Origin: Candidatus Terraquivivens yellowstonensis
GTDB lineage: Archaea > Thermoproteota > Nitrososphaeria_A > Caldarchaeales > Wolframiiraptoraceae
DNA: 64,000 nucleotides
Reading direction: 5' to 3'
Assembly (NCBI GenBank): GCA_023539445.1
Contig: JAKCEW010000004.1
Location: 1 to 64,000, forward strand
This document shows positions 56,523 through 64,000 of this stretch, piece by piece. Position numbers and translations under genes: made by a program. Positions within the stretch are counted from its first letter, which is position 1, and each line of letters opens with the position of its first letter. Below the pieces are notes generated by a model, which saw only the letters and a list, made by a program, of their open reading frames with translations, was not told the origin of the DNA and did not search any database.

Positions 56523-57290
56523 CTAGATTTTGAAACCTACCTTCCTGAGAAATTTTGATAATTTTTCGCAATTCTTTTCCGTGTCTTTCGTCCGCTCGAC
56601 TTTCATCGTCAAATAATCTTTGTACTTCATAAGAATACCCTTATATTTAATTAAATGGTCTTCTTGATCGTACATTTCCGAGGATTCTTCGACATAGTTG
56701 GCAATCTCATAGGGATTTGGCTCCCGGTACTTGTTTTTATGAAAAACTATGTGTAACGGCCACCTAGGCCTCTTTGGTGGTATCTCATCCTTTTCGCCTA
56801 TGCAAAGGAGAACTATGGGAATCACCCCCTTCGGGAGTTCTAACAAGGCTGCTACACGCTCTGCCTCGGAGAGCACGCAACGAAGTAGAGCGGTACCGAA
56901 GCCTAAAACCTCAGCAGCGATTATCATGTTTTGTGTTGCAAGCCCTGTCTCGAATATACTATGTATTATTTCGATAGGATATTCGTCAGAGGTCAAGATA
57001 TGGTTGGGTGTGAGGTAACTAAACATCTTACTGACCCTATTAAGGTCACTACATATCACTATTATCGCAGAAGCATTTGATATGTACTTTGCCTCACAAA
57101 TATCCTCAAGCGCTTTCCTTTTTTCCTTATCACTAACAAGTATGAATGAGTAAGCTTGGTAGTATGAGGGCGCCCTTTGACCCGCCTCCACTATCATATT
57201 GAGTATTTCTTCCGGGATGTCAGCAGGCCTGAACTTTCTGATGGTTCTTCTGTTATATATGATATTTAGCAAACTCCTAGCCACGCTCAT
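56523..57290 (-). CDS. Nitroreductase-family flavoprotein
   Basis: This 255-residue FMN-dependent protein has the nitroreductase hallmark near the N-terminus, NRRTIRKFRPADIPEEIL, followed by GQRAPSYYQAYSFILVSD, and the C-terminal VLGFGTALLRCV and PIVLLCIGEKDEIPPKRPR. The family reduces nitro groups or flavins and quinones with NAD(P)H; substrate unknown. The C-terminal 60 residues are an extension beyond the usual domain. Confidence 0.88.
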   Translation of the reverse strand: MSVARSLLNIIYNRRTIRKFRPADIPEEILNMIVEAGQRAPSYYQAYSFILVSDKEKRKALEDICEAKYISNASAIIVICSDLNRVSKMFSYLTPNHILTSDEYPIEIIHSIFETGLATQNMIIAAEVLGFGTALLRCVLSEAERVAALLELPKGVIPIVLLCIGEKDEIPPKRPRWPLHIVFHKNKYREPNPYEIANYVEESSEMYDQEDHLIKYKGILMKYKDYLTMKVERTKDTEKNCEKLSKFLRKVGFKI

Positions 57291-57486
57291 ACTTTGTTCT
57301 CGCTAAATTCTTAGCTTTTAGAATAAAAATTTTGTTATCATGGTATGCCTCCATGCTTTTGTTATGCAACTATGCTTATAGTACTCCCACAGCAATGGCC
57401 AGAGATTAGCCAATCCATTCATTATTCGTGGCGGTTTTTTGATGTCTATCAAAAGTTTATTTTTATCTAACGTCTTGACGGTTTTG

Positions 57487-58134
57487 ATGAATAAGTTCGA
57501 AGAAGACTTAAAGAAAATAATTGCACTTATAGGCGATAGGTACGGCAAAGAAGTTGCGAGCAAGCTTGATGGTATGTATAAGAAACTATGCAAACTCTAC
57601 GAGGCCAACATAGTTAAGATAAATCATTCTGTGATGGAGGTCGTATGTGCTGCCGACTTGGTACTCAAGGGTTATGACGTTGACGTTGAGCATAAACTCA
57701 ATGATATACTCACGTGTGATGTGTACGGATTAAAAGGTGACGGCAACATCATAATCGAGATAGAGACCGGATTCGTGCCTCCTGAACATGCACTCGATCC
57801 CAATACCTATCTCTTAGCTAGAATCGTCAGTAAGATAGCAAGGTACAGTAGTTTCGCGAAAAAGTTCGGCATTGGAACACCGCCACACAACATCGTCCAG
57901 ATTCCGTATATATTCCTAAAACCACCAAGAGACAGAACTGAAGAAGAGGTGCTTCGTATTAAGAGAATTTGCGACATATACTACACGAAGCCGCCCATTA
58001 CTATCGAAGAAATACTCAACGCAAGGCTTTGCATGATTTACGTGATAAATGTTGATGAAGCAACTATTAGCGAGCTATCGCCACAAGAATACTACGAAAA
58101 TGTCAAGCAATTGGTGAAGGTCATGAATGCATAA
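57487..58134 (+). CDS. Uncharacterised archaeal protein with PD-(D/E)XK-like residues
   Basis: This 215-residue protein contains KGYDVDVEHKLNDILTCDVYG, followed by GDGNIIIEIETG. The spacing of Asp, then Glu-x-Glu matches the PD-(D/E)XK nuclease core, so an endonuclease or nuclease-derived binding role is possible. ATG 57487 is chosen because the TATA box GTTTATTTTTATC (57452-57464) lies 27 nt before it; the longer frame from 57439 would include the promoter. It converges on the structured RNA at 58180-58387. Confidence 0.65.
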   Translation: MNKFEEDLKKIIALIGDRYGKEVASKLDGMYKKLCKLYEANIVKINHSVMEVVCAADLVLKGYDVDVEHKLNDILTCDVYGLKGDGNIIIEIETGFVPPEHALDPNTYLLARIVSKIARYSSFAKKFGIGTPPHNIVQIPYIFLKPPRDRTEEEVLRIKRICDIYYTKPPITIEEILNARLCMIYVINVDEATISELSPQEYYENVKQLVKVMNA

Positions 58135-58179
58135 TTCTTTGTACCTGATACCGTTCAGGCATTTTTATTTCGTAAAATT

Positions 58180-58387
58180 GCGTCGTCTTTCGGAGACGGC
58201 GGGCCTCCCTGCTAGGGCACCCTCCGCGGGTTTAACCCCTAGTGCCCTACGGGCACCTCCCACCCATACCCAGTTTGAGGGAACTGCCGAGGCAGCCCCC
58301 GGAGCACTGGGCATGGGTCGACGCTACAACGCCTGAGGCTTCCCCCAGACGTTGCTTAACGTCGGCCTCTCCTTTTCCGGACGACGC
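58180..58387 (-). ncRNA. Unidentified GC-rich structured RNA (about 208 nt)
   Basis: The ends pair perfectly (GCGTCGTC 58180-58187 with GACGACGC 58380-58387). Inside are GAGGC/GCCTC (58335-58339 with 58365-58369) enclosing GACGTT/AACGTC (58348-58353 with 58358-58363); a 12-bp helix with one mismatch (58262-58274 with 58306-58318) capped by CTGC/GCAG; TAGGGCAC/GTGCCCTA (58213-58220 with 58242-58249); and a terminal CGTCT/AGACG hairpin. The stretch is far more GC-rich than its AT-rich flanks. On the minus strand a TATA box (58412-58419) lies 28 nt before the 5' end. RNase P core motifs and the SRP helix 8 GGAA loop are not seen. Confidence 0.6.
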
Positions 58388-58411
58388 AGAATAAAGTGAT
58401 AACGTACCCTG

Positions 58412-58419
58412 ATTTATAC
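58412..58419 (-). promoter_or_regulatory. TATA box of the structured RNA
   Basis: Minus-strand GTATAAAT with a purine-rich BRE-like GAAAT just upstream. Its centre is 28 nt from the 5' end of the closing helix at 58387, the standard archaeal spacing, so it fixes the strand of the RNA. Confidence 0.6.
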
Positions 58420-58593
58420 ATTTCACTCTAAAATAGTAAAAACATTACTTCATGATTGTAACGACAGAAAAATTTTGGAAATTTGTACAAAGATAACCGT
58501 CAAGAAAATCCTAAAGTTTGACATATCTTTTGCTTTTTGAAAAATACACTGGTGGCAATTCTGAATTGCCAATTTATATTAGAAATTGTAGGT

Positions 58594-59676
58594 TTATGCA
58601 GCTACTTTTATCATTTCAACCTTTATTTTTTCGTAGAGACGTTTTCTAAGCCAGAGCGCTACGTTTACCAGCGAAATCATCACAGGAACCTCTATTAAGG
58701 GACCGATCACCGTAGCAAAAGCCTCCTTGGATGCCAAGCCAAAAACGGACACAGCTACAGCTATCGCGAGTTCAAAGTTGTTGCTTGCTGCCGTAAAAGC
58801 CAGAGAGGTCACCCTACTGTAGTCAAGGCCTGATTTATAGCCGATGAAGAAGGATATAAGGAACATTATAACAAAATAAGAAAGCAGAGGCATCGCTATC
58901 CTCGCAACGTCCATCGGAAGGGTAACTATGTACTCGCCTTTCAAGGAAAACATCACGACTATCGTGAACAAAAGGGCAAAAAGCGACGTTGGCCCGAGTT
59001 TCGGCATAAGGACCCTATCGTACCATTCCCTACCCTTCTTTTTAAGGAAATAGAAGCGCGTTAGCATCCCGCCAAAGAACGGTATGCCAAGGTATATGAG
59101 GACTGATGTAGCGACCTCTACGAAGGATATTTCAACTACCGTGCCGGTTCCAGCAATCCAAGAGCTTACGAGGGTAATATAGAAGTAGGCGTAAACAGAG
59201 TACAACGCTATCTGAAAGACCGAGTTCAGGGCAACGAGGATTGCGGCCCACTCCCTATCACCATCGGCAAGGTCGTTCCAGACAATAACCATCGCTATAC
59301 ACCTTGCCAAACCCACTAGGATTATGCCATTTCTGAACTCAGGAAAGTCCGCAAGGAATATCCATGCAAGGATGAACATAAGAAACGGACCTACCAAATA
59401 GTTGAGTATAAGCGACTCTGTAAGCATGATCTTCGACCCTCTAGCCGTGATTATCTTCCTAAGTTCCTCGTACCTTACTTTGGCAAGGGGCGGATACATC
59501 ATCCAAATAAGGCCCAGCGCTATAGGAATAGAGGTCGTTCCTATGCTCAGCTGGCCCAGCACGTCGGCAATTCCTGGAAAGACATAACCTAAGCCTACGC
59601 CGATTACCATTGCTAAGAAAATCCAAAGTGTTAAAAATTTGCTTAAAATTGGTAGTCCAGCTTTTTGTTCGGCCAT
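58594..59676 (-). CDS. acr3: Arsenite efflux transporter ACR3
   Basis: This 360-residue membrane protein with about ten helices exports arsenite. ACR3 hallmarks are [16 protein letters not shown], then [21 protein letters not shown] containing the essential Cys, and [20 protein letters not shown]. No arsR or arsC is adjacent, so regulation is not visible. The promoter is probably the AT-rich stretch near 59723-59732 on the minus strand. Confidence 0.93.
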   Translation of the reverse strand: MAEQKAGLPILSKFLTLWIFLAMVIGVGLGYVFPGIADVLGQLSIGTTSIPIALGLIWMMYPPLAKVRYEELRKIITARGSKIMLTESLILNYLVGPFLMFILAWIFLADFPEFRNGIILVGLARCIAMVIVWNDLADGDREWAAILVALNSVFQIALYSVYAYFYITLVSSWIAGTGTVVEISFVEVATSVLIYLGIPFFGGMLTRFYFLKKKGREWYDRVLMPKLGPTSLFALLFTIVVMFSLKGEYIVTLPMDVARIAMPLLSYFVIMFLISFFIGYKSGLDYSRVTSLAFTAASNNFELAIAVAVSVFGLASKEAFATVIGPLIEVPVMISLVNVALWLRKRLYEKIKVEMIKVAA

Positions 59677-59821
59677 ACCAGATGCACCGTCTGGATTTTA
59701 TCGCGTTTTTATCCGAGGGGAAAATATAAACCTAATAATGTCGCATGGATGCCGCACTTCTTTCTATGCTCATCGTTGCCATAAATTAAAAGAGGAGAGT
59801 GCAATGAACCCGTTTGTGGAG

Positions 59822-59905
59822 TGCCGGGGCTGGGATTCGAACCCAGGATGGCCTACGCCAGTGGGTCTTGAGCCCACCCCCTTGACCAGGCTCGGGTACC
59901 CCGGC
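59822..59905 (-). tRNA. tRNA-Leu (anticodon CAA)
   Basis: This 84-nt class II tRNA has acceptor arms GCCGGGG (59905-59899) and CCCCGGC (59829-59823), discriminator A at 59822 and anticodon loop CTCAAGA (anticodon CAA). The body is the same as the tRNA-Leu(TAA) at 343-426 except for the wobble base, indicating recent duplication or gene conversion. No intron. Confidence 0.95.
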
Positions 59906-59955
59906 GACGTATAACAATAAATCAAAGAGGAATTATAAAATTTAGCTTGCGAACA

Positions 59956-60720
59956 CTATGTCTGCCGCGTATAAAGCTCGATAATCTTTACTCTCTCTAT
60001 GCCTTGAATATTCTCTTGAATTTCTTTAGCGATGAGTCTCTTGACTATCTGTAGATTTGGTAGAAGGTATGCCTCTTCTGGTATGGTAATAGTTACCTCC
60101 GGTGGTGCGAGCTCAATAGCGAATTTTTGAATGTCCACATCCGGTAGCCTGTTATGTATTATCTGCTGAACCTTTTCCTTGTCGTCTGTTATGAGTTTCC
60201 TTACGATAACATTACATACGAGTGTCTTGCCCGCAAGATATGGGTTGAAATCCACCTGAACCCTTCCAGAACCTATAGAACGTATTATACCCTCTTTTCC
60301 ATCTATATTAATCCTAGCGCCTACGACTAGCGGTGTTTCAATATCCTTAAACTTCCTGATCGGATAGACCTTAACTTTTGTTGGATCCCTTTGGCCAAAG
60401 GCCTTTTCTGGTGAAATCTCAAACGTCTTGGATTCACCGACAGACATCGTAAGTAGTTCATCCTCGATTGCCTTGAGTAGCATGCCCTTACCGAGTATCG
60501 CTAACCGGGGTTCGTAAAGCCTCGAGGCATCGTAGATGCCCGCCTCCCTCGCATCCTCCTCAGAGGTCGTATCAACAAGCTCACCGGTCTCCTTAATTTT
60601 TATCGTGTAATCTACCAAAAGGAAGCTACCTAAGGGTAGAGCAGATTTGGGGACTTCTGATGCCTGCTTCTCGTCGGCGCCCTCTTTTTCCTTGGGAGTT
60701 TCCAAACCTTCTGAGGACAT
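59956..60720 (-). CDS. FKBP-type peptidyl-prolyl isomerase
   Basis: This 254-residue archaeal long-form FKBP has an N-terminal charged tail (1-28) and an FKBP/IF domain (about 30-180) with LVDYTIKIKETGELVDTT, the IF insertion and VQVDFNPYLAGKTLVCNV. A C-terminal domain of about 75 residues follows, found in archaeal proteins of this class. It acts as a folding helper and chaperone in the cytoplasm. The tail is rich in Glu/Lys. Confidence 0.93.
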   Translation of the reverse strand: MSSEGLETPKEKEGADEKQASEVPKSALPLGSFLLVDYTIKIKETGELVDTTSEEDAREAGIYDASRLYEPRLAILGKGMLLKAIEDELLTMSVGESKTFEISPEKAFGQRDPTKVKVYPIRKFKDIETPLVVGARINIDGKEGIIRSIGSGRVQVDFNPYLAGKTLVCNVIVRKLITDDKEKVQQIIHNRLPDVDIQKFAIELAPPEVTITIPEEAYLLPNLQIVKRLIAKEIQENIQGIERVKIIELYTRQT

Positions 60721-60845
60721 TTCTCAACCTTTTGCTTAATGGCTTTTATTAAAGTATTAGTGTGTAAACATTTTTATTTTGGCAGAATTATAAATTTTAT
60801 GGCTTTTGCATAAAGCCATGGATAAGTTGTTAAGACCGATAGTCG

Positions 60846-61523
60846 GTGTCAAAGACGATGTTTGGGTATGAGATGAATGGAAGTAGATTCCTAAAGACGG
60901 GGACCACAACGGTAGGTCTGGTCATAAAGGATGCTGTGGTGTTTGCCACGGACACTAGGGTTACGTCGGGTTATTTTATAGCCCATAAAAAAGGAAGAAA
61001 GCTCTTCCCGCTAGCGGATCATGTAGCTATAACGATCGCGGGCAGGGTTGCCGATGCGCAGAACATTATAGATACGCTCCGCGCCAACATCAATTACTAT
61101 CAAATACAATGGGCAAGGCGCATGGAAGTCGTATCCGTAGCCAGGCTCGCCTCGAACATCCTGTTCAGCAACAGGTACTTTCCGTTGATAGCACAGCTGA
61201 TAATAGGTGGTGTGGATAGTCAGGGACCTCATCTTTACAACTTAGACCCGACGGGTTCGATGACAGAAGAGCTTATGATCGCAACAGGCTCGGGCTCTCC
61301 TGTCGCGTACGGCATAATCGAGTCGAGCTATAGGCCGGACTTAGGGCTCGAGGAAGGAATTAGGTTGGCCTTTAAGAGCGTCGCATCAGCCATCAGGAGG
61401 GACATCGGTTCAGGAGACAGCATTGATGTAGCGTACATCACCGCTACCAAACCTTATACTGAGTTAACGCTAGAAGAGAAAGCACCACTTTATGAGGAAT
61501 TCCTGAAAATCAACGTTAAATAA
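60846..61523 (+). CDS. psmB: Proteasome beta subunit
   Basis: This 225-residue precursor is cut between Gly and Thr in FLKTGTTTVGLV, exposing the catalytic N-terminal Thr (propeptide about 18-19 residues). The mature part has Asp in ATDTRVTSGYF and Lys in the KLFPLADH segment, and ends with the usual GSGSPVAYGIIE and DSIDVAYI. GTG 60846 is the frame start; ATG 60858 could also serve, giving a shorter propeptide. It is followed by aCPSF1 with a 21-nt gap. Confidence 0.95.
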   Translation: MSKTMFGYEMNGSRFLKTGTTTVGLVIKDAVVFATDTRVTSGYFIAHKKGRKLFPLADHVAITIAGRVADAQNIIDTLRANINYYQIQWARRMEVVSVARLASNILFSNRYFPLIAQLIIGGVDSQGPHLYNLDPTGSMTEELMIATGSGSPVAYGIIESSYRPDLGLEEGIRLAFKSVASAIRRDIGSGDSIDVAYITATKPYTELTLEEKAPLYEEFLKINVK

Positions 61524-61544
61524 AATGGTTTAAGGTGCATCAGA

Positions 61545-63446
61545 TTGAGCGCAGCGGATAGACTCCGGGCAGAGATATTGAGGTACTTTTCTGTGGTTAG
61601 TCCTAGGGAGGCGGCTATTACAAGAATTGAGTATGAGGGGACAAGGCTCGCCATATATACTAGGAATCCCGAGCTGTTCGTGGAAAGAGACCAGATCGCA
61701 AAAGACCTTGTGAACATACTTAAGAAGCGTGTGGTCATAAGGTCCGATCCCACGATAAGACTGCCCCAAGAGGAGGCGGAGAAGGTTCTCAAATCAATCT
61801 TCGGCGATGATGCCACTGTGTTCTTCGATGAAACTCTGGGAGAGGCCATAGTTGAGGTTAAGAACTCTAACGTCAACAAAAACGGGGAAACTATTAAGAA
61901 CGCCTGTAAAGCGACAGGTTGGCACGTAAAGTTAGTTAGGAAAATGCTAATGCCTTCAAAGACCATTGAAAAGATTAACCAGTACATTTACAAAGATTCG
62001 GATAAAAGGCTCAGCATACTACGGACAATAGGTGAAAGGGTATTTGGGTCACAAACTTTTGAAACGAGTGACATAACGCTCACAATACTTGGCTCCGGAA
62101 GACAGGTTGGAAGATCAGCCATACTGCTCCAGACCAACGAGAGCAAGATACTGTTAGATTGTGGTGTTGCCGTTGGTTCCACGAATAAGCTCGATATATT
62201 GCCCAGATTTGATGCATATCCCTCAATCTTTGACGAGCTTGATGCAGTGATTGCAACGCATGCCCATCTCGATCACACCGGAGCCATACCTTATCTATTC
62301 AAGTATGGTTACAAAGGACCTGTATACTGTAGTGAGCCGACACTGCCCCTTATGACGATGGAACAGTTAGACTTTATTAACGTCGCAGAAAAAGAAGGGT
62401 TATTCCCATTATATAATGAGAACGACGTGAAAACGGCGGTCCAGCACACTATAACCCTTAAGTACGGCAGCGTTACAAGCATAACACCCGACGTAAGGAT
62501 AACGATGTATAACGCGGGCCACATTCTTGGCTCTTCGGTTGTTCATATACATATAGGCGAAGGATTGTACAACATCGTATACACCAGTGACTTCAAGTTT
62601 GAGAATACTAGGACGTTGGATGCATGCGCGCATAAATTCTTAAGAGCAGAGACGTTGATGATGGAGAGCACTTACGGTGCGACGCCGATACCTTTTACCA
62701 GGGAAGAAAGCGAGGCGTTGTTAGCCGAGTATATAAAGCAGACAATAGAGGCGGGCGGTAAGGTGTTAATACCCGTACCAGCTGTCGGTAGAGCTCAAGA
62801 GATAATGCTTGTCCTCAACGACCTTCTAAACTCAAAAAGCATACCAGAGGTACCGATTTACTTAGACGGTCTTGTTATAGAGGCGACCGCAATATACACA
62901 GCATTCCCTGAATATCTTTCAAAAGAGCTGCAAGACATGATGGAATCTCAAGGGAACGCGTTCATGTCAGACTACTTCACACCGGTAAAGAGCCATTCGC
63001 AAAGAGAAGAGGTACTAAATACTGAAGGCCCAGCTATCGTGATTTCCACATCGGGAATGTTAGAAGGCGGACCTGTGTTGAATTACTTAAAGGAATTTGC
63101 AAACGATGAAAAGAACATGCTAATATTCGTCAGCTATCAGGTAGAAGGGACTTTAGGCAGAAAGTTGCTTAAAGGCATAAGGGAAGTGTCATTTATAGAT
63201 GAGAAGGGCAAGGCAGAAGTTTTAAATGTTAAGCTACGCATAGAGAAGGTAGATGGGTTTTCGGGTCATTCCAGCAGACAACAGCTGCTGAACTATCTGA
63301 AGAAATTCACACCGAAGCCTAAAAACGTAATCTTATTACATGGTGAAGTTAAAGCTATCGAGAGTCTAGCAGAGTCTGCCTCAAAAATTATTACGGCAAA
63401 CATCTACACGCCAAAGAACCTCGAAACAATATCACTTTTTAGTTAA
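61545..63446 (+). CDS. aCPSF1 / FttA: KH-beta-CASP ribonuclease and transcription termination factor
   Basis: This 633-residue enzyme has two N-terminal KH domains (1-145), a metallo-beta-lactamase core (ATHAHLDHTGAIPYLFK, MYNAGHILGSSVV, VYTSDFKFE) and a beta-CASP domain (VLIPVPAVGRAQEIMLVLNDL, ISTSGMLEGGPVLNYL, GFSGHSSRQQLLNYL). In archaea it cuts RNA at U-rich sites and terminates transcription that is not coupled to translation. TTG 61545 follows AAGGTG. It is in a cluster with proteasome beta, Sm-like protein and L37e. Confidence 0.95.
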   Translation: MSAADRLRAEILRYFSVVSPREAAITRIEYEGTRLAIYTRNPELFVERDQIAKDLVNILKKRVVIRSDPTIRLPQEEAEKVLKSIFGDDATVFFDETLGEAIVEVKNSNVNKNGETIKNACKATGWHVKLVRKMLMPSKTIEKINQYIYKDSDKRLSILRTIGERVFGSQTFETSDITLTILGSGRQVGRSAILLQTNESKILLDCGVAVGSTNKLDILPRFDAYPSIFDELDAVIATHAHLDHTGAIPYLFKYGYKGPVYCSEPTLPLMTMEQLDFINVAEKEGLFPLYNENDVKTAVQHTITLKYGSVTSITPDVRITMYNAGHILGSSVVHIHIGEGLYNIVYTSDFKFENTRTLDACAHKFLRAETLMMESTYGATPIPFTREESEALLAEYIKQTIEAGGKVLIPVPAVGRAQEIMLVLNDLLNSKSIPEVPIYLDGLVIEATAIYTAFPEYLSKELQDMMESQGNAFMSDYFTPVKSHSQREEVLNTEGPAIVISTSGMLEGGPVLNYLKEFANDEKNMLIFVSYQVEGTLGRKLLKGIREVSFIDEKGKAEVLNVKLRIEKVDGFSGHSSRQQLLNYLKKFTPKPKNVILLHGEVKAIESLAESASKIITANIYTPKNLETISLFS

Positions 63447-63503
63447 ATAAACGATAGATTTAATTATTAAAAGAAACAATAGAGGCAAGAGGTTGCGTGA
63501 GGT

Positions 63504-63737
63504 ATGTCCGGCGATATATCGTTAAAGATCCTTTCCAAAAGCTTGGGCGAGAAAGTCCTCGTAAAGCTCAGGAACGGTAAGCTGATCAGGGGCCTTCTTC
63601 AGGGCTACGATCAGCATCTAAACCTAGTCCTAGAGAATGCCGAGGAGGTCATAGACCAGAACAATAGCAATCAGATCGGAACAATAGTCGTAAGAGGGGA
63701 TAATATAATAATGATAAGTACCAGCCCAAAAGAGTAG
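63504..63737 (+). CDS. Sm-like (LSm) archaeal protein
   Basis: This 77-residue RNA-binding protein forms heptameric rings. The Sm1 motif KVLVKLRNGKLIRGLLQGYDQHLNLVLENAEE and the Sm2 motif GTIVVRGDNIIMIS are clear. It binds U-rich RNA and lies immediately upstream of L37e, a very common archaeal pairing. Confidence 0.95.
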   Translation: MSGDISLKILSKSLGEKVLVKLRNGKLIRGLLQGYDQHLNLVLENAEEVIDQNNSNQIGTIVVRGDNIIMISTSPKE

Positions 63738-63784
63738 CATGATAAGCTTATTAGAAGGACTTTGAAGGACTTGTTGAGTATAGT

Positions 63785-63961
63785 ATGGTGAAGGGCACAC
63801 CTTCTTTCGGAAAGCGAAACAAGCCAGTACACATACGCTGCAGAAGGTGCGGACGTAGATCGTTCCATGTTTCCAAGAAGCGGTGCGCCGCCTGCGGCTT
63901 CGGTGCTTCAAAGAAGCTAAGGTCATATAGGTGGTTAAAGCCGCTAAAAATGAAAACCTGA
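63785..63961 (+). CDS. rpl37e: Ribosomal protein L37e
   Basis: This 58-residue protein starts [19 protein letters not shown] and contains the zinc motif [20 protein letters not shown] (two CxxC pairs), followed by [10 protein letters not shown]. It is the usual partner gene of the LSm protein. ATG 63785 starts the frame and TGA 63959-63961 ends it. Confidence 0.95.
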   Translation: MVKGTPSFGKRNKPVHIRCRRCGRRSFHVSKKRCAACGFGASKKLRSYRWLKPLKMKT

Positions 63962-64000
63962 AGAAAAGCTTTAAACGTTGCGGACGAATACATCTAAAAC

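Noticed and set aside
58127-58336. A 69-codon plus-strand frame after the PD-(D/E)XK-like gene
   Set aside because: It runs through the GC-rich inverted repeats and encodes a Pro/Ala/Arg-rich peptide without homology; the RNA structure explains it better.
58180-58387. RNase P RNA or SRP RNA
   Set aside because: The conserved cores (GGAAAGUCC-type; GGAA-capped helix 8 with AGCA) are absent on both strands and the length is short for SRP RNA.

Overview
The window is chromosomal DNA from an archaeon. The evidence is a set of archaeal information-processing genes: aRF1, SRP54, Pus10, L21e, RpoF (Rpb4), L10e/uL16, L37e, Sm-like protein, proteasome beta, aCPSF1/FttA, CDC48/VAT and DUF655. There are also strong TATA boxes about 27 nt upstream of many start codons, giving leaderless mRNAs. 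A thermophilic Thermoproteota-type lineage (Nitrososphaeria/'Aigarchaeota'-like) is my inference from gene content: AroA'/AroB' aromatic route, class II ribonucleotide reductase, heme O synthase, an ETF:quinone oxidoreductase-like cluster and CDC48. I cannot name the species.

Layout. 1-243 is the end of a pilin-like secreted protein, followed by tRNA-Leu(TAA). 0.5-10.5 kb is housekeeping: an enolase-superfamily enzyme, a methyltransferase/ATP-grasp fusion broken by an apparent frameshift, UMP kinase, HtrA protease, aRF1, LysE exporter, RpiA, tRNA-Met, a tautomerase and a metallophosphoesterase. 10.6-17.6 kb holds class II RNR, an antiporter-like membrane subunit, a phosphoribosyltransferase, ThiDN and GtrA. 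17.6-28.2 kb holds endonuclease IV, an ETF plus membrane HdrD-like Fe-S oxidoreductase operon, CDC48, RtcB, a PurM-like protein and a MobA-like protein.

28.3-36.3 kb is an eight-gene operon, lysC-asd-aroA'-aroB'-aroD-aroE-aroK-aroA. It makes aspartate semialdehyde and feeds it into the archaeal (AroA'/AroB') dehydroquinate route as far as EPSP. Its roughly 130-nt leader is the most striking thing in the window. It encodes a possible 23-residue peptide with four Tyr codons clustered inside a hairpin, can fold as a three-way junction, and ends in a T-rich tract and a pairing that could hide the lysC Shine-Dalgarno. This looks like an attenuator.

36.4-48.5 kb holds a two-subunit FAD amine/imino-acid dehydrogenase, heme O synthase, a protein disulfide oxidoreductase, RNase HI, PEP synthase and the ribosomal/SRP54 cluster. 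48.6-58.1 kb holds tandem paralogous nucleotidyltransferases facing a nucleotidyltransferase-kinase fusion, a TldE-like protein, adenosine-specific kinase, DUF763, a prenyl synthase, a nitroreductase and a PD-(D/E)XK-like protein. 58.18-58.39 kb is a GC-rich, highly structured, TATA-driven stretch that looks like an unidentified stable RNA of about 208 nt on the minus strand. 58.6-64 kb holds the ACR3 arsenite exporter, tRNA-Leu(CAA), FKBP, proteasome beta, aCPSF1, Sm-like protein and L37e.
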